A DNA stretch of 64,000 nucleotides, taken from positions 19,714,757 through 19,778,756 of the forward strand of contig OX392543.1 of assembly GCA_947623455.1 (NCBI GenBank). Reading direction: 5' to 3'. The stretch is from Mimachlamys varia (lineage: Eukaryota > Mollusca > Bivalvia > Pectinida > Pectinidae). The position numbers were made by a program, and so were the translations under genes. Under the pieces are notes generated by a model, which had not been told where the DNA came from, ran no database searches, and saw only the letters and a program-made list of their open reading frames with translations. Of the stretch, positions 27,791 through 40,440 are shown piece after piece; position 1 is the first letter of the stretch, and every line of letters begins with the position of its first letter.

Positions 27791-30700
27791 GCTGCATGGT
27801 TATCCCTTTGATGATCGTCACGGTCATTGACACCAGGGCCCGGTAAGTACATTTTACGGAACAGTAAAACAAGCAAATCAGTTCCGTAGTGCTTTCCATT
27901 GATAATTAGTGCCGATTATTATTTCAATGACCCTTTAGAACTGTTAGTATAGACTATGGTTTTTGCTTTTACGATATCGGTGGTGAAGTACGTTTCATAC
28001 ATGAATAACTATAACGATCCGCATTATATATACACTTAGCGTGACACACATGAGATTATTTTAGCAGGAAATAATAAACGTACATGTATGTAAGTGTATA
28101 TTCTAGTTAATTTAATTTATTTGTTAAACATAATATACTTGTACCTTTGTAAACGATTAATATTGTTTTACAAAATAAACTTCAACTTAATTATGAAAAG
28201 TTTTTATTATTTTGTTGTGTTTGAAATCAACTTTGGATCAGAGTCTGACGGACTAAACACGACAATGAACACACCGGCGACACTATATTCTATATCGGCT
28301 ATGGTCGTGAAAACATCGATATTTTATCAACAATTCATAATTCGAAGTCCCGTTGTATCAAAGTGTTTCTGACAGTCCCTTCAACTTCGAAACAACGAAA
28401 TTTTACTGTATATAGTAAATGATAATTCATACATTTTAAGTCAGGCTTGGATCATAAAGAAATTAAATGGTAATGGCTTTAAAAAATAACAAAATATTAT
28501 GAATGAATCATTTTGTTTATCTTAAAGGAAATAAGTAGATATTGACAATTATATATAATTAAATATAATTTAATCTAGCTGAATTAAAATATCTTGATGT
28601 ACGCATTGACTATATAAATATGACAGTGATTAAATCAAACACATTTTTTGACGATAATGCAAAAAACTGCATGATATCTATCTGTTTTTGAAATAAAGTA
28701 TATGAATTATTATGTAATTTGTCTATAATTGTATTACTATCATTGATTCAATATACATGCAAAATTTGGGATAAGTTATCTTATAAATAATATTAAATAG
28801 CTGCGGAATTGAAGCAATCTTATAGAAGCTATGTACAGGTCAAATTGCGATATAATTGTATTTTTTTCGAGTTCTGGTGATAATTGTAATTCAAGACATC
28901 CATGTACAAGGGTACGTGTATCCAAACAAAATAACCGACCCCAAAATGGCTTGAACGTTAAACAATCTAAATATTGCCACAAAAATTTGGTATTCAACAT
29001 TAGCGTTTAACTTCGTTTCTTAATCAAAACAACAAATCAAACCCCTCTCTCAGTCTCTATATGTCGTTTATAATGAAACATAGCTTACAGGGCTAAAGTA
29101 AACAATTGCTGTTGGACATATGGTGTGTGACGGTAGGCTAGTATAACACGAGCTGACACCACGTGTTTACGCTGTGAGCCAGGCTCGCTAGGCTTACAGA
29201 GTTTATCGCAATAAAAACAATCTGAAAACTGTCACACTTTACATAAATATGTGAAATGTATCAGACATCAATGAAATTTCTGACTTATATCATGATTAAA
29301 CGATGCTAAACCCTCAAAGACATGAATGAAATTTGACAGCTTGACAAAACACATCCGCCATTTTACCTCTTCGTATCCCAGGATGCATTTCAACGAAAAC
29401 TTCCGGTACAAACTTTCGGTTAGAATTGAGTTCGACTCGAGCTGCCGGCGTTACAAATATTTGTTATTTTATTGTATTTTCTCTTTTGTTTTGAAGCCAG
29501 ATACATACATGCCATTCGTCCCGCCGGGACAATAAATGTCCCGTAATTTGTTTATGTAATGCGATCAAAATTTACAGTTTCTACCATAACTTCCAACTTC
29601 AATTTCCTGATTCCGTGTTGCACAAGATTCAACAGAATGTCTGGAGTTCATTAGCATGTCTTTTAATATATAAAAATTCTAATTCACTTCATAAAACATC
29701 TTTATTTTTGTAATGGACGAGTTCAATTTCAATCTGAAGAAATTTAGGTCGCCAGTGGCACTTGCATTTCAAAGACGTTTTTAGACATTTATGCTGATGA
29801 AAAAGTAATCTAATCTTTATCTGAAGTAAAAACAATACTGATAGAAAGGATTCACTTACTGTAATATATTACTAAGTATTCGTATAAGGTTACAAAACAA
29901 TTTGTCTTGGTGAAAACGATCTTTGTTTATGTAGGTAGGAAGTATAACTGTGGCAACTAAAAATAGAAGCAAAATCCGGATCCGGAATTCAGGAATAGAA
30001 AAAAATAATATTAAAAATAAATGAAGCTGAAAAATAACAATAACAATAATAGTGGAAAATTCGAATATTGCTTTTAATTTCACGTTTTAACTTTATAAAC
30101 AAATAAAAAGAAAGCTTGCAACTTGTAAAATAAAGAAAATTGAACCGATGTTGTGTTTGTTTAACGTTTGAAAATGTCCCAGAAAGTGTCCCAGAAATCA
30201 GTGAAATTTGTCCCAGAAATTTGCCATTTGTCGCAGGGACAATCTGAGAATGACATCAAAAAATATGGCATCTATGCAGATAGACAATAAATAATTATTT
30301 GAAATAAAATAATATAGTAACTAACATACATAAACAACTTAATATATAAGTAAAAGTTTTTGGTTGGTGTGTAGCCTCACATCCTATGGTCTCACGGTAG
30401 TTAATATTTAATCAAAGTTTATGCAACAGAGGAATGAACAAACACAAAACTATTTTGGTGTTTTAATCTTTACTATTTGTTCATTCTTTGTGTACAACAA
30501 CAATTTCCAACACTTATGTTTTTCAGCATAGCGACTACTCATTGCCTTTTATTGATATTTTGAAAAATTTGTGTACTCAAAAAAATTCTGAACATATTCG
30601 TTTTTGTGTTTCTCGACTTGTCACATTGTTACATTACATAATAGTATTTGTAGTAAACTTTGAAAATGCCGTCAGGTGGCGTAACGCATGCACAGACATT

Positions 30701-30880
30701 ATAAATATACCGTGGAACCTGCAATACCATAGGAATAGTGTCATACAACAAAAATATAGGGCTAAAAGATGGTGACTCAGATTTCATTCCTGACTCTAGC
30801 GATTGGCAAATATAACAACACATGAACAGGACCATTTCAGCATCTTTTCAGCTAAATTTCAGCTCATTAGCACTGGTGGA
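27791..30880. other. AT-rich non-coding interval
   Basis: About 3 kb with only short ORFs. There is no repeat family shared with the rest of the window until about 30.88 kb. A cluster of 'GTCCCAGAAA' words occurs at 30176-30235. No gene can be supported. Confidence 0.55.
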
Positions 30881-33634
30881 ATTTAAGAAGAAGTTTAAAA
30901 TGTGTATTCAAAATGGCGGCTGTGGCGGCCATCTTGAATTTTGAACAAACCTAAAAATAACAACACTTAATCAGCATCATCTCAGAATCATTTCTGGCAA
31001 GTTTCAGCTTATTCCTAGTGAGTAAACTTGACAACAAACCCTTTTGGCCCCTGTGACCTTGAATGAATGTCAAGGTCATTTCTTTAAACAAACTTGACAC
31101 ACCTTTATCCCAGCATGCCACAAGCCCAATATCACATCTCTGTGCCTTTTGGTTATTCAGAAAAAGTTGTTTTAAAGATTTTGACCCTTTTGGCCCCTGT
31201 GACCTTGAATGAAGTTCAAGGTCATTTATTTGAACAAACTTGGTAGACCTTTATCCCAGCATGCCACAGGCCTAATATCAGGTCTCTGAGCCTTTTAGTT
31301 ATTCAGAACAAGTTGTTTAAAGATTATGACCGTTTTGGCCCCTGTGACCTTGAATGAAGGTCAAGGTCATTTCTCTGAACAAACTTGGTCGCCCTTTATC
31401 CCAGCATGCCACAGGCCCAATATCAGGTCTCTGGGCCTTTTGGTTATTCAGAAGAAAATGTTTAAATATTATGACTGTTTTGGCCCCAGTGACCTTGAAT
31501 GAAAGTCAAGGTCATTTCTTTGAACAAACTTGGTAGCCCTTTATCCCAGCATGCCACAGGCCTAATATCAGGTCTCTGGGCCTTTTGGTTATTCAGAAGA
31601 AGTCGTTCAAAGATTTTGACCTTTTTGGCCCCTGTGACCTTGAATGAAGGTCAAGGTCATTTGTTTGAACAAACTTGGTAGCCCTTTATCCCAGCATGCC
31701 ACAGGCCAAATATTAGGTCTCCGGGCCTTTTGGTTATTCAGAAGAAGTCGTTTAAAAATTATGACCGTTTTGTCCCCTGTGACCTTGAATGAAGGTCAAG
31801 GTCATTTCTTTGAACAAACTTGGTAGCCGTTATCTCAGCATAACACAGGACCAATATCAGGTCTCTGGGCCTTTTGGTTATTCAGAAGAAGTTGTTTAAA
31901 AAGATTTTGACCTTTTCGGCCCCTGTGACCTTGAATGAAGGTCAAGGTCATTTGTTTGAACAAACTTGGTACCCCTTTATCCCAGCATAACACAGGCCCA
32001 ATATCAGGTCTCTGTGCCTTTTGGTTATTCAGAAGAAGTCGTTCAAAGATTTTGACCGTTTTGGCCCCTGTGACCTTGAATGAAGGTCAAGGTCATTTGT
32101 TTGAACAAACTTGGTAGCCCTTTATCCCAGCATGCCACAGGCCCAATATTAGGTCTCTGGGCCTTTTGGTTATTCAGAAGAAGTCGTTTAAAAATTATGA
32201 CCGTTTTGTCCCCTGTGACCTTGAATGAAGGTCAAGGTCATTTCTTTGAACAAACTTGGTAGCCCTTTATCTCAGCATAACACAGGACCAATATCAGGTC
32301 TCTGGGCCTTTTGGTTATTCAGAAGAAGTTGTTTAAAAAGATTTTGACCTTTTCGGCCCCTGTGACCTTGAATGAAGGTCAAGGTCATTTGTTTGAACAA
32401 ACTTGGTAGCCCTTTATCCCAGCATGCCACAGGCCCAATATCAGGTCTCTGGGCCTTTTGGTTATTCAGAAGAAGTCGTTCAAAAATTTTGACCTTTTTG
32501 GCCCCTGTGACCTTGAATGAAGGTCAAGGTCATTTGTTTGAACAAACTTGGTACCCCTTCATCCCAGCATGCCACAGGCCCAATATTAGGTCTCTGGGCC
32601 TTTTGGTTATTCAGAAGAAGTCGTTTAAAAATTATGACCGTTTTGTCCCCTGTGACCTTGAATGAAGGTCAAGGTCATTTCTTTGAACAAACTTGGTAGC
32701 CCTTTATCTCAGCATAACACAGGACCAATATCAGGTCTCTGGGCCTTTTGGTTATTCAGAAGAAGTTGTTTAAAAAGATTTTGACCTTTTCGGCCCCTGT
32801 GACCTTGAATGAAGGTCAAGGTCATTTGTTTGAACAAACTTGGTACCCCTTTATCCCAGCATAACACAGGCCCAATATTAGGTCTCTGGGCCTTTTGGTT
32901 ATTCAGAAGAAGTCGTTCAAAGATTTTGACCTTTTTTGCCCCTGTGACCTTGAATGAAGGTCAAGGTCATTTGTTTGAACAAACTTGGTAGCCCTTTATC
33001 CCAGCATGCCACAGGCCCAATATTAGGTCTCTGGGCCTTTTGGTTATTCAGAAGAAGTCGTTTAAAAATTATGACCGTTTTGTCCCCTGTGACCTTGAAT
33101 GAAGGTCAAGGTCATTTCTTTGAACAAACTTGGTAGCCCTTTATCTCAGCATAACACAGGACCAATATCAGGTCTCTGGGCCTTTTGGTTATTCAGAAGA
33201 AGTTGTTTAAAAAGATTTTGACCTTTTCGGCCCCTGTGACCTTGAATGAAGGTCAAGGTCATTTGTTTGAACAAACTTGGTAGCCCTTTATCCCAGCATG
33301 CCACAGGCCCAATATCAGGTCTCTGGGCCTTTTGGTTATTCAGAAGAAGTCGTTCAAAGATTTTGACCTTTTTGGCCCCTGTGACCTTGAATGAAGGTCA
33401 AGGTCATTTGTTTGAACAAACTTGGTACCCCTTCATCCCAGCATGGCACAAGCCCAATATTGGGTCTATGGGCCTTTTGGTTTATGAGAAGAAGATGTTT
33501 AAATGGAAAAGTTTACGGACGGCGCACGGCGCACGACGCACGGCGCACGGCGCACGACGCACGGCGCACGGCGCACGACGATGGACGAAGCATGATGACT
33601 ATAGGTCATCCTGACCCTTCGGGTCAGATGACCT
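30880..33634 (-). mobile_element. Non-autonomous Helentron-like element with a large satellite array
   Basis: On the minus strand the 5' end is the hairpin 33604-33634 (AGGTCATCTGACCC / GGGTCAGGATGACC), followed by TATAGTCATCATGCTTCGTCC and a run of GCGCAC-type repeats (33523-33580). The body is the 145-146 bp satellite of 31.0-33.4 kb. The left end near 30.88 kb begins in a diverged unit with AATGGCGGC...GCCATCTTG and has no CTCTTGTT hairpin, so the 3' end is truncated. Confidence 0.7.
31020..33480 (+). repeat. 145/146-bp satellite with 437-bp higher-order repeat
   Basis: About 17 units, each with CCTGTGACCTTGAATGAAGG, TCAAGGTCATTT, AACAAACTTGG, CAGCATGCCACAGG, TCTCTGGGCCTTTTGG and TTATTCAGAAGAAG. 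From 31935 on, three-unit blocks of 437 bp repeat with diagnostic variants (31935, 32372, 32809, 33246). The 60-codon ORFs starting MKVKV in each unit come from this periodicity and are not genes. Confidence 0.97.
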
Positions 33635-33791
33635 AAAAACCAAAAAAATGCATCTGTGTCCCACCAGAGTCTCTGCTCACACTTAATCAACACCTAAGAG
33701 ACAATCGAAAGAAGAGAAAAGAACCATCTTTCAAACAACAAACTTAGATCATTTGATGGTGGGCGCCAAGATCCCTCTGGGATCTCTTGTT
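33635..33791 (+). repeat. 3' fragment of the 4952-7366 element family
   Basis: Nearly identical to 7215-7366 (one difference noticed, in the A/C run near 33735), including the GATGGTGGGC segment, the AGATCCC/GGGATCT hairpin and CTTGTT. It is wedged between two other elements and joins the preceding one inside its A-run. The high identity points to a recent event. Confidence 0.95.
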
Positions 33792-35122
33792 AGGTCACCT
33801 GAGACGAAGTCTCAAGTGACCTATTCTAATCGCCTTTTGTTCGTCGTGCGTCCGTAAACTTTTTACATTTTCGACTTCTTCTCCAAAACCGCTGAACCAA
33901 ATTCAATGAAATTTTACAGGAAGCTTCCATGGCTGAGGATGAACCAAAATTGTGAATTATATGGTCCCCACCCCCCAGGGGCATGCGGGGCGGGGCCAAA
34001 AAGGGTCAAATTGACTAAAACTTCAAAAATCTTCTCCTCTACTCTCAGATATGGTAGAATCAAATACTCTTCATAGATGGAAGGGTCTTAAGGTGCTTTA
34101 CCAAAATTGTGAATTTCATGACACTGGGGTCTCATGTTTGCCCCTGGGGAGGGGGTAAACTTTACTATAGTTTATATAGGGAAATCACATTTTTGACTAT
34201 TATTTGTTGGATTTGTATTGGAATTCATTCTGACTTGTATAAAATTATCAGCATGGGATGACATTTTGATGGTATGTGCATGTTAGCCCTAGTTGACCCC
34301 CAGGGGCTGGAGGGCGGGGCCAAAAAGGGTCAAATTGACAAAAATTTCAAAAATCTTCTTCTCTACTCTCAGATATGGTAGAATCAAATACTCTTCATAG
34401 ATGGAAGGGTCTTAAGGTGCTTTACCAAAATTGTGAATTTCATGACACTGGGGTCTCATGGTTGCCCCTGGGGAGGGGGTAAACTTTACTATAGTTTATA
34501 TAGGGAAATCACATTTTTGACTATTATTTGTTGGATTTGTATTGGAATTCATTCTAACTTGTATCAAATTATCAGCATGGGATGACACTTTGATGGTATG
34601 TACATGTTGGCCCTAGTTGACCCCCAGGGGCTGGAGGGCGGGGCCAAACAGGGTCAAATTGACAAAAATTTCAAAAATCTTCTTCTCTTCTCCCAGATAT
34701 GCTGGAATCAAATACTCTTCATAGATGGATTGGTTTTAAGGTTCTTTACCAAAATTGTGAATTTCATGACTCTGGGGTCTTGCATCTCCCGCTGTGGAGG
34801 GGGTTAAGTTTACTATAGTATATTGGCAGAAAAAAACATCTTTTTGCATTATTTGTTTAATTGCCATAAGAAATGATGCAAATTTGGTTGAAATTATCAA
34901 TATGACATGACTTTTGAGTAGTACGCACATATTGACACTGACTGACCCCCAGGTGCTTGAGGGGTGGGGCCTAAAAGGGTCAAATTGACATAATTTCAAA
35001 AATTCATTTTTTCCACTCCCAGATATGCTACAATGTATTGTTATAAATATTCATCTCAACATTCCCATATTTCTCTTTCATATCAAACATCAGGTGACCG
35101 TTAAGGCCCATGGGCCTCTTGT
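33792..35122 (+). mobile_element. Complete non-autonomous Helentron-like element (GGTCACCTG type)
   Basis: The 5' hairpin at 33792-33822 is AGGTCACCTGAGAC / GTCTCAAGTGACCT. The 3' end has CAGGTGACCG at 35091, the perfect palindrome GGCCCATGGGCC (35105-35116), then TCTTGTT. GGTCACCTG at the 5' end is inverted at the 3' end. The interior holds three copies of a unit of about 325 bp (GGGCGGGGCCAAAAAGGGTC ... AGATATGGTAGAATC ... GGGGAGGGGGTAAACTTTAC). There is no coding gene. Confidence 0.82.
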
Positions 35123-35159
35123 TTTTTTCTCCATTTTCTGATTTCAGAGGACTGCTTGT

Positions 35160-35875
35160 TATATGCCCGTCAAAAATGACGGGACGTATTATGGTATGGC
35201 GTTGTCCGTCCGTCCGTCCGTCGTAAACTTTTGTTTGTCCGGAGATAATTCTCATACAGTTTTCAACCGATTTCTTTCAAACTTGCTAGGCTTAACCACC
35301 ATAACATGAAGTTGTGTTTTCCTGAACGAAAATTCGATTCAAGAATATTCACTAGAGTTATGGCCCTTTGGGACGCAATTTCGGGCATTATTAATTAGAA
35401 AACGTCAGAACCTTTTTGTGTTTAATTCCTCTAAAACTTGGTATGTCACTTCGAATATTTAACATATATTGCAGGTTTTGTTGAGTTATTTCAACTTTTT
35501 GCGTAACAGCATTGCATAATTGCAATTGCAAAATATAGGCAATATGTAGAAAATGCATTTCTGTTGTAAACTGTTGTTTGTCTGGAGATTGTCTTCTACA
35601 GGTTTCAATCGATATCTTTCAAACTTGCTAGGTTTAATCACGAACTTACATTAGATTCCGTGGTTTAATCATTATGACATGAAGTTGTGTTTTCCTGAAT
35701 GACAATTTAATTCAACAATATTTACTAGAGTTATGGCTCTTTAGGACTTTATATCTGATGCAGTTTTCAAATATGTAGAATTTTAAGTGTCAGAACTTTC
35801 TTTGTGTTTCCATACCATTATACTTCCGATAGGGTACGACGAGTGTATCATGTCTCCACTTGAGGTGCTCTTGTT
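35160..35875 (+). mobile_element. Short non-autonomous element ending CTCTTGTT
   Basis: It starts with the hairpin CCCGTCA-AAAA-TGACGGG near 35165-35182, then TATTATGGTATGGCGTTGTC and a short CCGT run. Two degenerate copies of a unit of about 330 bp follow (TAAACTTTTGTTTGTCCGGA ... TTTCAAACTTGCTAGG). The end is CTTGAGGTGCTCTTGTT at 35859-35875. The same ending as its neighbours suggests the same mobilisation, but the inverted ends are weak here. Confidence 0.6.
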
Positions 35876-37150
35876 AAGAATAAAATTTAAGTAGTCTGTT
35901 GGTACATAAACAAACTAAGACTTTATAAAAGTTGGTCCTTAGATGTGCTTTATGTCAAAAACGGATTTTAATCTGGTAAAAAAAAACTCGAAAGTTTCAT
36001 ATAGCATGATTATGGAACTTTACGGTCATTAAATGAAAAAGTCATTGCTATGAACGAACTCATCCAACTCGCAAATAAGAACATGAAAAATTTTGAAATA
36101 TATTTTTCGATTTTGAAAACGGTCACTTTTAGGTTGAAACGGGCCAATATGCGCCATACCTCTTTAGAAATCATACTTGTCGTGTTTCTTGTGATATTTC
36201 CAAGGCTTTGAAAACCTATGGTATAAATTGAACACTTTTAAATCTTATTACGTACAGAATTGTCACCAATTCGTCTTCATACACAATGTTTCTTCTAATA
36301 CTAATATAACTAATGCTGGTGACCACAAGGTTCTGTCCAAGGTCCTCTTCTAATTCTCCTGTCAATTAACGATATTACGGATAACCTCGTCTGTCTCTCC
36401 TGTCTATTTTCTGGTGAAACTTCCCTAACAGTATCTTCTGAATTTAAACTAGAAACTACAACTTTTTTTCTAACAAAACTGCTCACCATTTTTTTTATAT
36501 GTACCAGATAAACAAACCAAAGATTGAAATGGTTCAGAAATCTCCGTAGCTTTTTGCCTTTAAAACGAACCAAAGATTGAAATGGTTCAGAAATCTCCAT
36601 AGCTTTTTGCCTTTAAACCTAGATGAATTATTATTTGGAAATGAGGATTACTCGAGTGATGGAAATAGAGGTCCCTCTTCTCTTCCTTATTCTGATATCT
36701 CGGGTTTTTCTCAAGTGGTATAACCATGTACAACTTAGTATATATATATATATATGAAAATGGCAAGTTCGGACGAGTATACGATGTGTGCGTGGGCTTG
36801 AATGAACACGAGTGAATGTGGAATTGTGTGAGATCTTTTCCACAGACCTATGTACATAATGTATACATGTGTATAAGATAATATATTATAATAGGCATGT
36901 GATGGGCCATCGAGCTACAGTCGGCGCAGTGGAATCGGATATTCAAGAAAAGACAGGTTGAAAAGGAGAAAAACACAAAGCCCATTATGAATTGGTGAAC
37001 AATTGTAGAGTTGAATGCAACAATAAGTGCCAGGATATCACTGTACTGACTGTGCTGGATGGTCCAAATCACTTGACCAAAGTATTGACGTATATTGTAA
37101 AAGTATTTTTAATGTATTATACAAGTGTAATGATAGACAAAGTGAATGTG
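35876..37150. other. Non-coding interval with a short duplication
   Basis: No gene recognised. 36515-36616 is a direct duplication with a 53-bp period (ACCAAAGATTGAAATGGTTC ... GTAGCTTTTTGCC), nearly identical between copies. A (TA)n run lies at 36739-36755. Confidence 0.6.
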
Positions 37151-37580
37151 TACAAGCCACGACAGACCGGAACTTGGTACCACCGTTCATATAGAACACA
37201 AAGGAAAGATCCACGACAGACCGGAACTTGGTACCAACACTCTCACATAATTCACAAGAACAGCATCAAGACAGTCTGGAACGTAGTGCTTCCTATCACA
37301 TAGAACACACAAGGACATTGCCATGATTAACCGGAACTTGGTACAACATCTCGCACAGATTAAACAAGGACAGCGGTACCACAGACCGGAGCTGGATACT
37401 ACCAACCACAATGAATACACAACTACATCGCCACGACAGACCAGAACTTGGTATCACCAAACAAGGACATCGCCATAATAGACTGGAACTTTGTACAGTA
37501 CCACCAATCACGCAGAATACCCAGGGCAGTAGAATAGCTGTCCATGGCAAACTAGACGAAAAGGAACTCCATGACATAAC
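37150..37580 (+). repeat. Degenerate minisatellite, about 54-60 bp unit
   Basis: Seven or so units with CACGACAGACCGGAACTTGG, TACCA and AACACACAAGGACA. Landmarks lie near 37158, 37211, 37268, 37328, 37382, 37434 and 37480. Open frames on both strands are short and the units are diverged, so coding is unlikely. Confidence 0.75.
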
Positions 37581-37597
37581 AGGTAGTGTATATTATT

Positions 37598-38424
37598 AGC
37601 TCACCTGGTCCGAAGGACCGAGGTGAGCTTATGCCATACCGTGGCGTCCGTCATAATTATGATATTAAATTCAATCGAACAAACTTGTTAGCCCTTCAGC
37701 CCAGAATCATACAGGCCAAATATCAGAACCCTGGGCCTTTTGGTTATTGAGAAGAAGTTGCTTAAAGATTTAAAAATATTTGATCCCTGTGACCTTGAAA
37801 ATAGGTCAAGGTCATTAATTTTAAAATCCTTGGTAGCACTTCATCCCAGCATGCTACATGCATAATATATTAATATCATCACCCTAGACCTTTTAGTAAC
37901 GGAGAAGAAAATGCTTGAAAGAATTTTAACACATTTGACCCCCGTGACCTTGAAAGGTCAGGGTCATTCATTTTAACAAACTTGGTAGCCCTTCATCCCA
38001 GCATGCTACAGACCAAATATTAATATCCTAGGTATTTTCGCTATTGAGAAGAAATTGCTTAAGGATTTAAACATATTTGACCCATGTGACCTTGAAAATA
38101 GGTCAAGGTCATTAATTTGAATAAACTTGAAAGCCTCTCATCTCAGCATCAAACAGGCCAAATATCAGAACCCTTGGATTTTTGGTTATTGAAAAGAGGT
38201 TGCTTAAAGATTTTTACATATTTGATCCCTGCGACCTCTAAAGTAGGTCGAGGTCATTGATATGAGTCAATTTTGCAGCACTCTATCCAAGGTACCTACT
38301 GACCAAATCTCAGCATCCTGGGCCTTTTGGTTATTGAGAGGAAGATTGTTATAGCAATAAAGGAAAAGTTTACGGATGGTGCATGACTGACGAAGACGGA
38401 TGAAGCATGATGGCAATAGGTCCT
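37598..38424 (+). mobile_element. Non-autonomous Helentron-like element, 5' end intact
   Basis: The 5' hairpin at 37598-37629 is AGCTCACCTGGTCC / GGACCGAGGTGAGCT, then TATGCCATACCGTGGCGTCC. The body has about four diverged units of the TGACCTTGAA...AAGGTCATT family. It ends at GATGAAGCATGATGGCAATA, GGTCC, without the 3' hairpin. This end resembles the 5' end of the 33604 element, so it may be a hybrid or a truncated fusion. Confidence 0.7.
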
Positions 38425-38439
38425 AAAAATTAAAGTCAT

Positions 38440-38960
38440 CAGAGAAAAATTACAGACTTTGACCTTGACTTATATTACATGTGACCTTGATGAGCGAATT
38501 ATCCCAATGACTCTTTGTTTAATTTCAACCAACTTTTCTTCATAATGTTACGAGAAAGTGTTCAACAGTAAATAGATACAAAATTTGACCTTAACCTGGT
38601 GATTTGACCCTTAATGAAGTGACCTTGACATTTGGTTGGTTGACTTCTTAAACCAACTTTGCTTCATAATAGCAAAGCAAAAAGTCCATCAGCGATAGGT
38701 TCCAAAGTTTGACCTTGACTTTTGACCTTTTATTTCGGTCAGTTGAATTTTCTTTTTAAATTTTGCTTCATAATGTCTTAACAAAATGTTCTTATGTAAA
38801 AAAAAAGTACAAAATTTGACCTTGACCTTTGGTGAATTCCAGTCAGTTGACTCTTTTGTTAATTCAGACCAACTAAGCTCCACAATGACAATGTCTTTAT
38901 AGAATTTTCATCTGTGAAAAGCATCAAAATTTTACCCTGATTTTTGACATAGCAACCTTG
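38440..38960 (+). repeat. Diverged tandem repeat, about 115 bp unit
   Basis: Four degenerate units with AACCAACTTTGCTTCATAAT and ACAAAATTTGACCTTGAC. No coding potential. A related stretch occurs at 25150-25300. Confidence 0.65.
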
Positions 38961-39107
38961 GTTTATGACCTGAACATCTTAATTTCATGGAACTCTGATA
39001 TATCATAATTGACTTATTGGGCCCAAATTTTACCAAAAACTCTTGTTTTCCAATATAAAATTAACTATAGAAAACTTTACCCCCTGCCCCCTCCCCAAGG
39101 AGAAATG

Positions 39108-39115
39108 GTGAAATT
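39108..39115 (+). repeat. Left copy of a candidate 8-bp target-site duplication
   Basis: GTGAAATT directly precedes TAGTGTTG. GTGAAAGT directly follows CACCACTA at 51896-51903, a 7 of 8 match. Confidence 0.5.
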
Positions 39116-40440
39116 TAGTGTTGCCTGTTGGGTAATCGGTTGAAAACACCAACCAATGATCGGTTGTAATCGGATAACCTCACAAAACCGATTTTTCGAT
39201 TATAATCGGTTGCTCTTTGAAAATAGAAATGTAAGGATAATAACATGTTTTTACCAGAAAAAGCCACAAATTCACTTGCTATAAATATCCAAAATAAAAT
39301 CACTGTATTAGAATCAACATTAAACTTGTGCTTTTGAAACTATTATTTCATTTTACCAGAAAATGAAAATGCACATGGCAGATTTCACGTTTGAGATTTA
39401 TGCTAACGTGACAAGGACAGAAAACATTGAAATTTCAATATGAGAATTGTTGCTGTGTTGTGTATTAAAAACATTAAAGGTAAACTAGTTAAGTGTCATT
39501 TTTCTATAAAATGGAATAAGAATCAATAACATACCGGATATTAAATAATTTCTGTTGTGATAAGTTTCGTTGACATTTTCCAATAACAGGACAGAATGAA
39601 CTCCCTTGCCGTTTTGTCAGAGATTTTCAAAATCTTTTTCTTATGCATGATCGCAGGTAGAAAAAACGATCTAGTAAAAATTACATGCAAATGTGATACG
39701 TAAGCATTTCTAAACCTGCAAACACATTAAAAAACGTATATTTTCGCAGAATTTATAGTTTTTCGCCCGCTGGTCGTATTACTAAACATTTCTGTCCTAA
39801 TGTCCTGCGTCACGTTAGACAAAATATAGAAACGTCGTACTCGTTGTTTACTTTCGGGTATCGAGTTGTGGTTCGTGTTTTGTCCTAATTTTATCACCAT
39901 TCAGCACAAAATAAACTTAATCTAGATAGAATTGTTGAAAATTAAATGTTTATGCCAACTTTTCGGTTTGCTAACGTTACGGGATGTGTGTTCTGTCCTG
40001 GAGCATCATAACGTTAGCATGGAGAAAAATCGCGGGCAAAAGCTTAAAGCTTGCCGTGGACGCAGATCAAGGTTGTTTTCATTTCAACATGGAGGATGAC
40101 GGTGACAGCGGTGGCAGGTCGGGGCCTCGAAAGGCGACAGTTTTGGTAAGGATGAGTGATTTTTTTTTCTGTCCATGATAAGTAACGTTAGAATAATGTC
40201 ACGTTAGCAATGACTACCCGTATTTAAGCACTTTCCCCATGGATAACTCGGTTGATGCATGCAATTTGAGAATTACTTGAGATATCTTGACGGTCGGTAA
40301 AGTCATTCAAACGTTTAGACTTCTGTTTTTCGCATTTTGATAAAGTCATTGCTAACGTTACTTCTTGGACATTTGTCAGATTGCTATCGTTACGATTCGG
40401 ACGGAATTGTGACACGCTAACGTTATATTAGGACGACCCT
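39116..40440. repeat. Left subterminal repeat region
   Basis: It contains an AATCGGTT-rich stretch (39130-39210) with an AACCGATT...AATCGGTT hairpin at 39176-39203. At least seven copies of the AACGTTAG or ACGTTAGC motif follow in both orientations, near 39403, 39815, 39970, 40010, 40185, 40202, 40350 and 40420, most beside a TGTCC or GGACA word. The gene's first exon lies inside this region. Confidence 0.75.
40089..40145 (+). CDS. DDE-OTU gene, exon 1 (start codon)
   Basis: The ATG at 40089 (MEDDGDSGGRSGPRKATVL) runs 19 codons to a strong donor, TTTTG|GTAAGG, in phase 0. The acceptor at 42347-42348 (TTTTAG) opens exon 2 in phase 0, with AQST before the Met at 42361. The exon is acidic, then basic. 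It lies among the left subterminal repeats, so the promoter probably overlaps the presumed transposase-binding sites, which would allow feedback control (inference). No TATA box was identified. Confidence 0.6.

Noticed and set aside
31354..33636. Series of about 60-codon plus-strand ORFs starting MKVKV
   Set aside because: They repeat with the satellite period, overlap each other and have no independent start, splice or domain evidence. They are by-products of the repeat.
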